Assembly: GCA_017307315.1 (NCBI GenBank)
Contig: JAFKFF010000093.1
Coordinates: 1-14,514, forward strand
Reading direction: 5' to 3'
DNA from: Alphaproteobacteria bacterium
GTDB lineage: Bacteria; Pseudomonadota; Alphaproteobacteria; Micropepsales; Micropepsaceae
Length of the DNA: 14,514 bases
The notes under the pieces are model-generated. The model saw nothing but the letters and a program-made list of their open reading frames with translations, ran no database searches and had not been told where the DNA came from. Shown here one piece after another: positions 8,895 through 14,514 of the stretch (position 1 is its first letter; each line of letters begins with the position of its first letter). The position numbers were made by a program, and so were the translations under genes.

Positions 8895-9452
8895 TCAAGG
8901 CTCCACAACCGGGCGGGCCCTGGCCTTGCGCATGCCGATTTTGGCCACCAGCGCGCCCACCAGAAGCGCCATACCGATGGTGACCGCCACGGTCTTGGCG
9001 CTGGAAATGGCGGTGGCGATGCGCACCAGCCCGTCCTCCGCGCCCCCTAGCAGCATGGCGAGATGAAGCGCGTTCTCGGCCGCATCCAGCAGCGCCCCCA
9101 CCGGGGCCACCATCGCCGCCATCAGGACATAGCGGCGGAAGCGGCTTTTGCCGGGGGTGAAGCTTTCGGCCACGATGACGCCGGAAAGGAAAAAGCTGAT
9201 CGCGTAGAGCGGCATCAGGAGATAATCGAGCCCCAGCGCGAAACCGGCGCGCACCGCATAGGGCTCCGGCGCCCAGGCATGGAAGGCCAGGCGGAACTGG
9301 GCCGCGCTGGAAAAGCCTTGCAGGTCGGTGGTGGAAACCCCGGTCAGCGCCTTCAGCCACATGTCCATGCCGCCCAACGCCGCAAACACGATCAGGCCCA
9401 GGCCCGTGGACCAGGCCCAGCCATTGTTCAATGTGGCTTTGGAGATGCGCAT
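8895..9452 (-). CDS. Predicted inner-membrane protein of unknown function
   Basis: I do not recognise a family. The 185-residue product has four likely membrane segments: about residues 12-32, 66-92, 105-132 and 148-172. The stretch between the first two (TTDLQGFSSAAQFRLAFHAW) could be a periplasmic loop. The C-terminus is short and basic (MRKARARPVVEP). A DAAENALHLAML stretch in the third segment carries acidic and His residues inside a hydrophobic region, which might bind a ligand or metal, but this is only a guess. The ATG at 9452 is divergent from the phosphatase gene, with 32 bases between the two starts, so the two may share a control region. Codon use fits a real gene. Confidence 0.75.
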   Translation of the reverse strand: MRISKATLNNGWAWSTGLGLIVFAALGGMDMWLKALTGVSTTDLQGFSSAAQFRLAFHAWAPEPYAVRAGFALGLDYLLMPLYAISFFLSGVIVAESFTPGKSRFRRYVLMAAMVAPVGALLDAAENALHLAMLLGGAEDGLVRIATAISSAKTVAVTIGMALLVGALVAKIGMRKARARPVVEP

Positions 9453-9484
9453 CGACCGTCCCGCTCTGCTATAAGCGCCGCATT

Positions 9485-10105
9485 ATGCGGCCGCTGAGCG
9501 ATATTCTCTACAATTTCCACTGGGTGGTGCCCGGCGAGTGCGGCCGCATGGCGCAGCCCTGGGCGGGCGGCACGGGACCCTTTCTCGAAAAGCGCGGCGT
9601 CCGCGCCTTGATAAATCTGCGCGGACGCAACGACGATCTCTCCTGGTGGAGGAAGGAAACCGGCGCCACCTCGGCGCGCGGCATCGCCCATCTCGACGCC
9701 ATGCTGGATTCGCGCAAGCTTCCCACCCGCGCCATGCTGATGCGCCTGATCGAAGCCTTCGACAGCGCGCCCAGGCCGTTCGTCCTCAAATGCTCGGGCG
9801 GGCAGGATCGCACCAGCTTCGCGGCGGCGCTCTATCTCATTCACCGCAGCGGATGGCGTGCGATGGCTGAGGCGCAGACCCAGTTCGCGCGCTTTCCCTA
9901 TCTGCATTTTCCCAAGAAGCATCAGCGCTGGCTGAAGCCGTTCCTGGATTTCGCCGCCGAAGATGCGCGCGGTCTTGCCTTGTCGGCCTGGATCGCCGAG
10001 CGCTACGCGCCGGAGCGGCTGAAGGCCTGGCTGGACGGGCATGGCATGGCGGAGACCTATGCCGGCATTTTCCTGGTGCCGACCCGCAGCCCGTTTCAAT
10101 GGTAG
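9485..10105 (+). CDS. CX5R phosphatase, tyrosine/dual-specificity family
   Basis: The 206-residue product shows the phosphatase loop LKCSGGQDRTSF, with catalytic Cys 103 and Arg 109 in the CX5R pattern. The region before it (VRALINLRGRNDD, HLDAM) matches the typical strand and candidate acid Asp of bacterial tyrosine or dual-specificity phosphatases of the Siw14/DSP type. The substrate could be a phosphoprotein, an inositol phosphate or another phosphoester; sequence alone does not tell. There is no signal peptide, so it should be cytosolic. The ATG at 9485 is chosen because upstream codons overlap the divergent gene and look non-coding. Its end overlaps the AlkB-type gene by 7 bases, which implies co-translation. 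Confidence 0.84.
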   Translation: MRPLSDILYNFHWVVPGECGRMAQPWAGGTGPFLEKRGVRALINLRGRNDDLSWWRKETGATSARGIAHLDAMLDSRKLPTRAMLMRLIEAFDSAPRPFVLKCSGGQDRTSFAAALYLIHRSGWRAMAEAQTQFARFPYLHFPKKHQRWLKPFLDFAAEDARGLALSAWIAERYAPERLKAWLDGHGMAETYAGIFLVPTRSPFQW

Positions 10106-10716
10106 CTGGCATCGCGATCGCGCCCGGCGTGGTCCTGTGGCGCGAACGCTTCTCCAAACCCGAACAGAAGCGCCTTCTGGATGCCGTGACAGCGCGGATC
10201 GCGGAGGCGCCTTTCTACCGGCCCGTGATGCCGGGCTCGGGCAACCCTTTCTCGGTCGAGGAAAGCAATTTCGGCCCGCTGGGCTGGGTATCGGATAAGG
10301 AGGGCTATCGCTATCAGCCGGCGCATCCGGTCACGCAAAAGGCGTGGCCCGACATTCCCGCTCAGTTGATGGACCTGTGGCGTCAGATCGCCGCCGCGCC
10401 CGATCCCGAATGCTGCCTGGTCAATCTCTATCGCGGGCCAGCCCGCATGGGCCTGCACCAGGACAAGGACGAGAAGGCGATGGATGCGCCCGTCGTGTCG
10501 GTTTCCTTGGGCGACGAGGCGCTGTTTCGCATCGGGGGCACGACACGGCGCGGACCGACCCGCAGTGTGACCTTATCCTCCGGCGATGTGGTGATGTTCG
10601 GCGGCCCGGCGCGGCTGGCCTATCACGGCGTCGACCGCATCAGACCGGACAGCTCGTCCCTGATCCCCGGCGGCGGGCGCATCAACCTCACCCTGCGGCG
10701 CGTGACCGGCCCATGA
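10099..10716 (+). CDS. alkB: AlkB-type 2-oxoglutarate/Fe(II) dioxygenase
   Basis: This DNA/RNA repair enzyme oxidises N-alkyl groups such as 1-methyladenine and 3-methylcytosine, releasing formaldehyde. In the 205-residue product the iron ligands are His 120, Asp 122 (LHQDKDE) and His 176 (YHGVDRI). The 2-oxoglutarate contacts are Asn 109 and Tyr 111 (NLY), Arg 194 and Arg 200 (RINLTLR). Their spacing matches E. coli AlkB (131, 133, 187, 120, 122, 204, 210) almost exactly, so it is likely a true AlkB rather than a distant relative. The ATG at 10099 overlaps the phosphatase stop. There is no adjacent ada gene. Function is inferred with good confidence; the physiological link to the phosphatase is unknown. 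Confidence 0.93.
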   Translation: MVAGIAIAPGVVLWRERFSKPEQKRLLDAVTARIAEAPFYRPVMPGSGNPFSVEESNFGPLGWVSDKEGYRYQPAHPVTQKAWPDIPAQLMDLWRQIAAAPDPECCLVNLYRGPARMGLHQDKDEKAMDAPVVSVSLGDEALFRIGGTTRRGPTRSVTLSSGDVVMFGGPARLAYHGVDRIRPDSSSLIPGGGRINLTLRRVTGP

Positions 10717-10754
10717 GCCCCGGCCTTTCGGCCAGGCAACGGAGCATTGGTACC

Positions 10755-10785
10755 AAAAAAAACGCCCAGCCAGAGGCTGGGCGTT
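10755..10785 (-). terminator. Strong terminator of the small RNA
   Basis: On the minus strand AACGCCCAGCC (10785-10775) and GGCTGGGCGTT (10771-10761) form an 11-bp stem with a 3-base loop, followed by eight T in all (10762-10755; the first two also pair). On the plus strand no T run follows, so it does not serve alkB. It lies about 260 bases after the lolA stop, too far to be simply the lolA terminator, though lolA read-through would also end here. Confidence 0.9.
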
Positions 10786-10894
10786 AAACAGCGCCGTTAC
10801 GCGCTTGGACGCCTGGAGGGGATAACCGGCGTCCGCGGAAGACGGGATCCAGCTTGCGAGCGGGGGGCAGAGCCTGCCGGGTCAACCATCTTCC
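10755..10894 (-). ncRNA. Candidate small RNA, about 140 nt, unidentified
   Basis: The 326 bases between alkB and lolA hold no protein gene but a complete small-RNA layout on the minus strand: a promoter at 10901-10929, a predicted first base near 10894, and a terminator at 10755-10785. The transcript can fold into a closing stem GGAAGA/TCTTCC (10894-10889 with 10842-10837) enclosing GGCAG/CTGCC and GCT/AGC hairpins. A 7-bp hairpin GGACGCC/GGCGTCC (10834-10828 with 10813-10807) follows, whose 14-base loop carries CCCCTCC, complementary to Shine-Dalgarno sequences. Next come a 5-bp AGCGC/GCGCT hairpin and the terminator. I saw no open frame of note. I do not recognise the family; it does not form the long rod of 6S RNA. 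Inference from sequence signals only. Confidence 0.68.
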
Positions 10895-10900
10895 GAAATC

Positions 10901-10953
10901 AACCTATGCACCGAAGCCACACTTTTCAAGTTTTTTCGTTTTACAAATTTTTT
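10901..10953 (-). promoter_or_regulatory. Promoter of the small RNA with AT-rich upstream element
   Basis: Reading the minus strand, TTGAAA (10929-10924) is separated by exactly 17 bases from TAGGTT (10906-10901). Directly upstream lies an AT-rich stretch with three A tracts (10953-10948, 10942-10939, 10936-10931). This looks like an UP element or curved DNA, as in promoters of stable RNAs. The surrounding sequence is GC-rich, so the contrast is striking. Confidence 0.72.
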
Positions 10954-10957
10954 AGCG

Positions 10958-10986
10958 TGACAGTTGCGAATATGTCATAGCTGTCA
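10958..10986. other. Inverted repeat TGACAG/CTGTCA upstream of the small RNA promoter
   Basis: TGACAG (10958-10963) and CTGTCA (10981-10986) form an inverted repeat with a 17-base spacer, and a further TGTCAT lies inside at 10973-10978. It sits just upstream of the AT-rich element. It could be a regulator binding site for the small RNA promoter or a weak structure in the lolA 3' untranslated region; the sequence does not decide. Confidence 0.4.
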
Positions 10987-11042
10987 TGAGCCACGCGTAA
11001 GGTTGGCCGGCCCCGGTGTGCCAGGCGGCTTCCCGTCCAAGC

Positions 11043-11666
11043 TTACTTTGCTGGAGCTTTTGCGTCCTTTACCGGTACGGCGAACATCCCGTCCGGAAGC
11101 GAGACCCCCGTCTGAACCCCGGTCAGCGCCACGGTGGTCACGCCCCCCTGATTGTCCTTCACCATCCATTGCCGCAGCTCGATCGCGGGCCAGGTGAAGA
11201 CCAGGCTGATATTGCTCTGGGCGCGGGTGGTGTTGGCGCGGGCGCGCACCACCAGGGCGCCGGGCTGCTCTTCCACCCCTGTGACGGTGGGGTTGTGGCG
11301 CAGATCGATCGCCTTGTTCAGAAGGATGTCGAGCGGTGTGTCGGACAGCGAGGTCCGGTCCACCGTGTTGAGGCGGGAATTCTTCACATAGATGTCCCCG
11401 CCGGTCGCCACGATCAGGACCGGGCTGGGCGGGTTGTAGGAAAAGCGCAGCTTGCCGGGACGCGACAGCAGAAATTCGCCTTCGGCCATGTCGCCTTCGG
11501 GGCCGAGCTGCACGAAATTGGCCTTCAAGGTGTGAATGGCGTTGAGATAGGCGCTGACCTTGTCGAGCCTGGCGGCGTCTTCGGCGCTGTAGGTGCCCGG
11601 ATAACGCGACGCGCCGCCCAGAAGCGTCATGGCGGCAAGCGCGGCAAGGATGGCGAGACGACGCAT
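11043..11666 (-). CDS. lolA: Outer-membrane lipoprotein carrier protein LolA
   Basis: LolA ferries lipoproteins across the periplasm from LolCDE to the outer membrane. The 207-residue product starts with a Sec signal peptide (MRRLAILAALAAMTLLGGAS), then has the family core: LNAIHTLKANFVQLGPEG, GEFLLSRPGKLRFSYNPPSP, LIVATGGDIYVKN and the later TPLDILL. The ATG at 11666 places the charged MRR directly before the hydrophobic stretch but lacks a ribosome binding site. An in-frame ATG at 11705 is preceded by AAAGGTGAA and would add 13 residues (MVWWIGKADFRPI), so the start is open. No LolB is in the window. It is divergent from gpsA. Confidence 0.87.
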   Translation of the reverse strand: MRRLAILAALAAMTLLGGASRYPGTYSAEDAARLDKVSAYLNAIHTLKANFVQLGPEGDMAEGEFLLSRPGKLRFSYNPPSPVLIVATGGDIYVKNSRLNTVDRTSLSDTPLDILLNKAIDLRHNPTVTGVEEQPGALVVRARANTTRAQSNISLVFTWPAIELRQWMVKDNQGGVTTVALTGVQTGVSLPDGMFAVPVKDAKAPAK

Positions 11667-11741
11667 GATCGGTCTAAAATCGGCTTTGCCGATCCACCAA
11701 ACCATTTCACCTTTCCCCGCGCAACCGCATCCCGAGCACCG

Positions 11742-12743
11742 ATGACCATGCTTCCGCCATATTCCCGTATCGCCGTTCTGGGTGGCGGCGCCTGGGGCAC
11801 GGCGCTGGCGGCCGCCGCGCTTGCCGCGGGCCGCGACACGCTTTTGTGGGCGCGCGAAGACGATGTCGTTTCGGATATCCGGCAGGCGAATGAGAACAAG
11901 CGCTTTCTGCCCGGCATCGCCCTGCCGCGGACTTTGCGCGCCACCACGGTGCTGGCGGAAGCGGCAAGCGCGGAGGCGTTGCTGCTGGCCGTGCCGGCGC
12001 AAGTGCTGGGAGAATTCGCGCGCATGCTCGCGCCTCTGGTTGCGCCGGGCACGCCGCTGGTGATCTGCGCCAAGGGCATCGAGAAGGAAAGCGGCCGGCT
12101 GGTGAACGAAGTTCTCGCCGAAGCCGCGCCCAAAGCCACGCCCGCGATCCTGTCGGGGCCGTCCTTCGCGCGCGATGTCGCCAAGAGCCTGCCCACCGCC
12201 GTGACCATCGCCGCCCCCGGCGATGTCGCGGAGCGGCTGCAGGCCAGCTTGAGCGCGCCTTTCTTCCGCCCTTACGCCAGCGACGATGTCGTCGGCGTGG
12301 CGCTGGGCGGCGCGGCCAAGAATGTCTACGCCATCGCTTGCGGCGTGGTCGAAGGCTTGGGGCTCGGCGAGAATGCGCGTGCCGCGCTGCTCGCGCGCAG
12401 CTTCGCGGAATTGGCGCGGCTGGGCGAAGCCTTGGGCGCGCGCCGCGAAACCCTGATGGGCCTTTCCGGCCTGGGCGATCTGGTGCTGACCGCGACCAGC
12501 AAAAGCTCGCGCAATTTTTCCTTCGGCGTGGACCTCGGCCAGGGCAGATCCATGAGCGAACTCGCCGCGCCAGACCGTCCGCTGGCCGAAGGCGTGGCGA
12601 CGGCACCCGCGTTGGTCAAGCGCGCCCGCCGCGAGAATGTCGAACTCCCCATCGCCGAGGCGATGGCCGATCTTTTGAGCGGCGCCTTGCCGCTGGGCGA
12701 AGCCGTGACGCGGCTGATGACGAGAAGGCTGACGAGCGAATGA
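11742..12743 (+). CDS. gpsA: Glycerol-3-phosphate dehydrogenase [NAD(P)+]
   Basis: GpsA reduces dihydroxyacetone phosphate to sn-glycerol 3-phosphate, the backbone for phospholipids. The 333-residue product has a Rossmann domain with AVLGGGAWGTALA (GGGAWG at 14-19), LLAVPAQ, ICAKGIE (Lys 111), SGPSFARDVA (138-147), the catalytic GGAAKNVYAIACG (Lys 193), and the C-terminal LGDLVLTATSKSSRNFSFG and RPLAEGVATA. All key residues are present. The ATG at 11742 is chosen as the first start in frame after the lolA divergent region; an ATG at 11748 would drop two residues. The frame is open further upstream, but that part is the lolA antisense. The stop overlaps the EVE-domain gene as ATGA. Confidence 0.96.
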   Translation: MTMLPPYSRIAVLGGGAWGTALAAAALAAGRDTLLWAREDDVVSDIRQANENKRFLPGIALPRTLRATTVLAEAASAEALLLAVPAQVLGEFARMLAPLVAPGTPLVICAKGIEKESGRLVNEVLAEAAPKATPAILSGPSFARDVAKSLPTAVTIAAPGDVAERLQASLSAPFFRPYASDDVVGVALGGAAKNVYAIACGVVEGLGLGENARAALLARSFAELARLGEALGARRETLMGLSGLGDLVLTATSKSSRNFSFGVDLGQGRSMSELAAPDRPLAEGVATAPALVKRARRENVELPIAEAMADLLSGALPLGEAVTRLMTRRLTSE

Positions 12744-13153
12744 AACACTGGCTGTTCAAGAGCGAACCGGAAACCTGGTCCTGGGACATGCAGAAGAAAA
12801 AGGGCGCCAAGGGCGAGCCCTGGAGCGGGGTGCGCAACCATACCGCCAAGCTGAACATGATGGCGATGAGACACGGCGATCTCGGCTTCTTCTATCATTC
12901 CGGCAACGAAAAGGCGGTGGTGGGCATCGTGGAAGTGATCGGCGAGTACCGGCCTGATCCCACCGACGAGAAAGGCATTTTCGGCCTGGTCGATGTGAAG
13001 GCGATGAAGGATTTTCCCAGGCCCGTGACCCTGGCCGACTGCAAGGCCAATCCCAAACTGAAAGGAATGAGCCTGGTCACCAGCTTCCGCCTTTCGGTGC
13101 AGCCGGTGACGCCCGAGGAATGGAAGATCGTCTGCAAGATGGGCGGGCTCTAG
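12740..13153 (+). CDS. EVE domain protein
   Basis: The 137-residue product is one complete EVE domain: MKHWLFKSEPETWSWDM, WSGVRNHTAKLNMMAMRHGDLGFFYHS, then VVGIVEVIGEYRPDPT and a closing strand region. EVE domains belong to the PUA-like superfamily and bind modified bases in DNA or RNA; the human relative is THYN1. The aromatic and SEP residues lining the pocket (Trp 4, Ser 8, Glu 9, Trp 28, Tyr 52, His 53) look intact. The start codon overlaps the gpsA stop (ATGA), so it is translated with gpsA. A gpsA-EVE neighbourhood recurs in alphaproteobacteria, often with a YciI-like gene between, absent here. The substrate is unknown. Confidence 0.92.
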   Translation: MKHWLFKSEPETWSWDMQKKKGAKGEPWSGVRNHTAKLNMMAMRHGDLGFFYHSGNEKAVVGIVEVIGEYRPDPTDEKGIFGLVDVKAMKDFPRPVTLADCKANPKLKGMSLVTSFRLSVQPVTPEEWKIVCKMGGL

Positions 13154-13373
13154 CGGCGCGCCGCTTTGCGAAAACATTGCGAAAATACGCCGTAAGCGTC
13201 TGTCGTCCCGCGCGGCGGAATAGCGGAATTCTCCGCGCGATACAGGCGTTTAGCGCCGAGAACCGGCCGCGTCCGCATCGCCGCCTGACACACACCTGAC
13301 AAGGTTTGCCGGGCACCCCGGACCTAGCATTCGCCTGGAGGTGCGCTTTTCGCGCGTCACAGGAGTATCCATC
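13154..13373. other. Intergenic region upstream of the small membrane protein gene
   Basis: These 220 bases hold no recognisable gene. Seen: a 14-base perfect palindrome AGCGGCGCGCCGCT that starts inside the EVE stop codon (13152-13165), and a tandem TTGCGAAAA (13166-13174 and 13177-13185, 11-base period). I could not identify a convincing terminator or -35/-10 pair. The leader just before the next gene ends with a good ribosome binding site (AGGAG, 13361-13365). Confidence 0.5.
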
Positions 13374-13817
13374 ATGGCCGCTCGCGACATACTGACTTTG
13401 AACACGCCGATGGCGGAGCGCATCATCCGCCTGCTTTACACCATCGCCCTCGTCCTTATCGGGATCGGTGTGCTGATGGGCGTTTCCCGCGGCGTGAGGA
13501 TCATGACCCACACGCCGATGCAGCGTCCCGCCATCACCCAGAACGCCAATCCGTCCGGCAATGCCATGACGCCGCAAAATACCGCGCCGCAGGCGAACGC
13601 GCAGACCGGCCGCCGCGATTTCCGCGCCATGCGGCATCATTATCGCGGCTGGGATCGCCATCGCGGCCCCTTCGGCATGATGCCCCGTTCGCCCTGGTTC
13701 GGGCTGGTGGTGATCGTATGGGCCCTGCTGCGCGGCCTGATCGGCCTTCTGATCGTGCGGGTGCTGGCCGAGATCGGTCTGGCCATCCTGTCGCTGCCCA
13801 AACGCGCGGCGGCTTGA
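13374..13817 (+). CDS. Small two-helix membrane protein, DUF4282-like
   Basis: The 147-residue product has two hydrophobic segments: about 18-38 (IRLLYTIALVLIGIGVLMG) and about 108-140 (WFGLVVIVWALLRGLIGLLI onward, with an R..AE pair inside). Between them lies a polar region rich in Asn, Gln, Pro and Thr, then His and Arg (RHHYRGWDRHRG). The pattern of an early RLLY segment and a late R-x-x-x-E segment resembles DUF4282 proteins, which have no known function, but with an enlarged linker. This is a tentative match. The ATG at 13374 is supported by AGGAG eight bases upstream. It appears to be a single-gene unit. Confidence 0.72.
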   Translation: MAARDILTLNTPMAERIIRLLYTIALVLIGIGVLMGVSRGVRIMTHTPMQRPAITQNANPSGNAMTPQNTAPQANAQTGRRDFRAMRHHYRGWDRHRGPFGMMPRSPWFGLVVIVWALLRGLIGLLIVRVLAEIGLAILSLPKRAAA

Positions 13818-13830
13818 CGCAAAACATTGC

Positions 13831-13857
13831 CTCACCCTGAGCCTGTCGAAGGGTGGG
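13831..13857. repeat. Short dispersed repeat, CCTTCGACAGGCTCAGGGTG type
   Basis: On the minus strand this reads ACCCTTCGACAGGCTCAGGG, a short motif that I recall as very common between genes in many GC-rich proteobacteria. It contains a hairpin, CACCCT (13833-13838) with AGGGTG (13850-13855). It lies between two convergent genes, so it may act as a weak bidirectional transcript end; no T run follows. Confidence 0.6.
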
Positions 13858-13875
13858 CACTTCGGGAAGCGGAAA

Positions 13876-14346
13876 CTATAAATACTTCCGCATGAACAGA
13901 TTGTAGGGCGCAAAGCCGTCGCGGCGATACACCGCGGCAGCTTTGCCGTTTGCGGTCAGGACGCCGATGATCAGGACGGCCATGCCGCGCGCCCGCGTCC
14001 AGTCCTCACAGGCCGCGATCAGGGCGCGGCCATGGCCTTGTCCGCGCGCGGTCTCTTCGACGAACAGTTCGGCGACAAAGCCGTAACGGCGCTCGCTTTC
14101 CTTGACGAACAGGTCACCCGCCTCTTCCACCACAAACGCCCAACCCACCGGCCTGTCGTCATTCTCGGCGACGAACAGCGCGCCGCGACGTTGGGCTTGC
14201 GCCTGCACATCCGCCCAATGCTCGGCGGCAAAACCAGGATCGAGCCGCCGGTTGGGCTCGAACCCGTTCTCGAATCTCTGCAAGCCCCAGCCGAAAGAGA
14301 GGATCGCCGGTTCGTCGTCCGGCAACCGCGCGGCGCGAATTGTCAT
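13876..14346 (-). CDS. GNAT family N-acetyltransferase
   Basis: The 156-residue product is a single GNAT domain. The acetyl-CoA loop is RGQGHG (101-106) in the context AELFVEETARGQGHGRALI. Before it are PVGWAFVVEE and DLFVKE strands, and after it VLIIGVLTANGKAAAVYRRDGF and a closing Y-N-L-F-M-R-K-Y-L. The substrate cannot be predicted. The ATG at 14346 gives the family-typical start MTIRAARLPDD; the ribosome binding site is weak (AAAAGAT). The gene is convergent with the membrane protein gene and has no partner on its strand in the window. It is unrelated in detail to the GNAT at 7528-8064. Confidence 0.88.
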   Translation of the reverse strand: MTIRAARLPDDEPAILSFGWGLQRFENGFEPNRRLDPGFAAEHWADVQAQAQRRGALFVAENDDRPVGWAFVVEEAGDLFVKESERRYGFVAELFVEETARGQGHGRALIAACEDWTRARGMAVLIIGVLTANGKAAAVYRRDGFAPYNLFMRKYL

Positions 14347-14410
14347 TTGATCTTTTGTTTCCCGGCCGCTCGCCTTGATGCCTATAGGTATTTAGGACGC
14401 AAGCGCTGGT

Positions 14411-14507
14411 GCGCCTTGGTCAAGACCCGCCTCCCCTGCGCGCGTGAGCGCGCTGGCGGGGGAGGTGGCCGTAGCAGCGCTTGCAGGCGCGTAGGCGTGA
14501 GCCGGAG
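14411..14507 (-). repeat. REP-like palindromic dispersed repeat, copy 2 (inverted)
   Basis: Read on the minus strand, it follows copy 1 (1049-1140): CTCCGGC, then CTACG, a small GCGC/GCGC hairpin, GCTACGGCCACCTCCCCC, a self-complementary centre, GGGGAGGCGGG and CCAAGGCG. The outer stem is CCTCCCC (14430-14436) with GGGGGAGG (14458-14465). It lies upstream of the GNAT gene near the window edge, so its full extent may not be visible. Confidence 0.7.
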
Positions 14508-14514
14508 CGCCAAA

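Noticed and set aside
10755..10894. Identification of the small RNA as 6S RNA
   Set aside because: Short patches such as CTCGCAAGC and TTCCGCGG recall 6S RNA, but the fold here is a row of separate hairpins with its own terminator, not a long rod with a central bubble and paired ends.
11667..11694. Two mutually exclusive small stems before the lolA ATG as a translation switch
   Set aside because: GATCGG can pair with GCCGAT or with CCGATC next to the ATG, but stems are only about 6 bp, and the segment would be coding if the better-supported ATG at 11705 is used.
11016..11741. Upstream extension of the gpsA frame
   Set aside because: The extra 242 residues are antisense to lolA and do not resemble any GpsA N-terminus; GpsA family length is reached from 11742.
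13168..13830. AAAACATTGC seen on both sides of the small membrane protein gene as attachment-site-like repeats
   Set aside because: Only 10 bases are shared and nothing else suggests a mobile element; likely chance.

Overview
The window is a GC-rich chromosomal segment from an alphaproteobacterium. The evidence is the gene order rplU-rpmA-GNAT-obgE-proB-proA-nadD-rsfS-rlmH, which is typical of that class, and a fliX gene, a flagellar regulator known only from alphaproteobacteria. I cannot fix the genus. The content is mostly housekeeping: no insertion sequence, prophage, CRISPR array, tRNA or rRNA was seen.

Layout. Positions 1-1041 hold the 3' part of the 2-oxoglutarate dehydrogenase E2 gene (sucB/odhB), followed by a palindromic dispersed repeat and a strong terminator. 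A DUF1428 gene (1259-1612) meets fliX tail to tail with no spacer. From 8874 down to 2282 the minus strand carries a long gene string: a sigma-70-type promoter, rplU, rpmA, an internal terminator-like hairpin, an acetyltransferase, obgE, proB, proA, nadD, rsfS and rlmH. The genes from obgE to rsfS overlap or lie almost end to end, so this is probably one operon linking ribosome biogenesis (L21, L27, ObgE, RsfS, RlmH) with proline and NAD synthesis. Next come an unrecognised membrane protein (minus), a CX5R phosphatase overlapping an AlkB-type dioxygenase (plus), an intergenic region with a probable small RNA gene, then lolA (minus), divergent from gpsA and an EVE-domain gene (plus). The right end holds a small two-helix membrane protein, a second GNAT acetyltransferase and a second copy of the palindromic repeat.

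Most unusual points. (1) The E2 gene appears to have lost about 21 residues in frame, including the catalytic DHRxxDG motif, between two expected copies of a Val-Asp-Gly codon triplet. (2) A minus-strand small RNA candidate (about 10894-10755) has its own promoter, an AT-rich upstream element, several hairpins, a loop complementary to Shine-Dalgarno sequences, and a textbook terminator; it matches no family I can name. (3) The start of rlmH is duplicated: a first copy with ATG sits just after rsfS, then comes a 43-base palindromic element, then the intact gene starting with TTG. The first copy forms a 42-codon ORF that ends 10 bases inside rlmH. (4) RsfS carries a long Lys/Ala/Pro-rich basic tail. 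(5) Two copies of a roughly 90-base structured repeat lie near the window ends and keep their hairpins despite sequence change.
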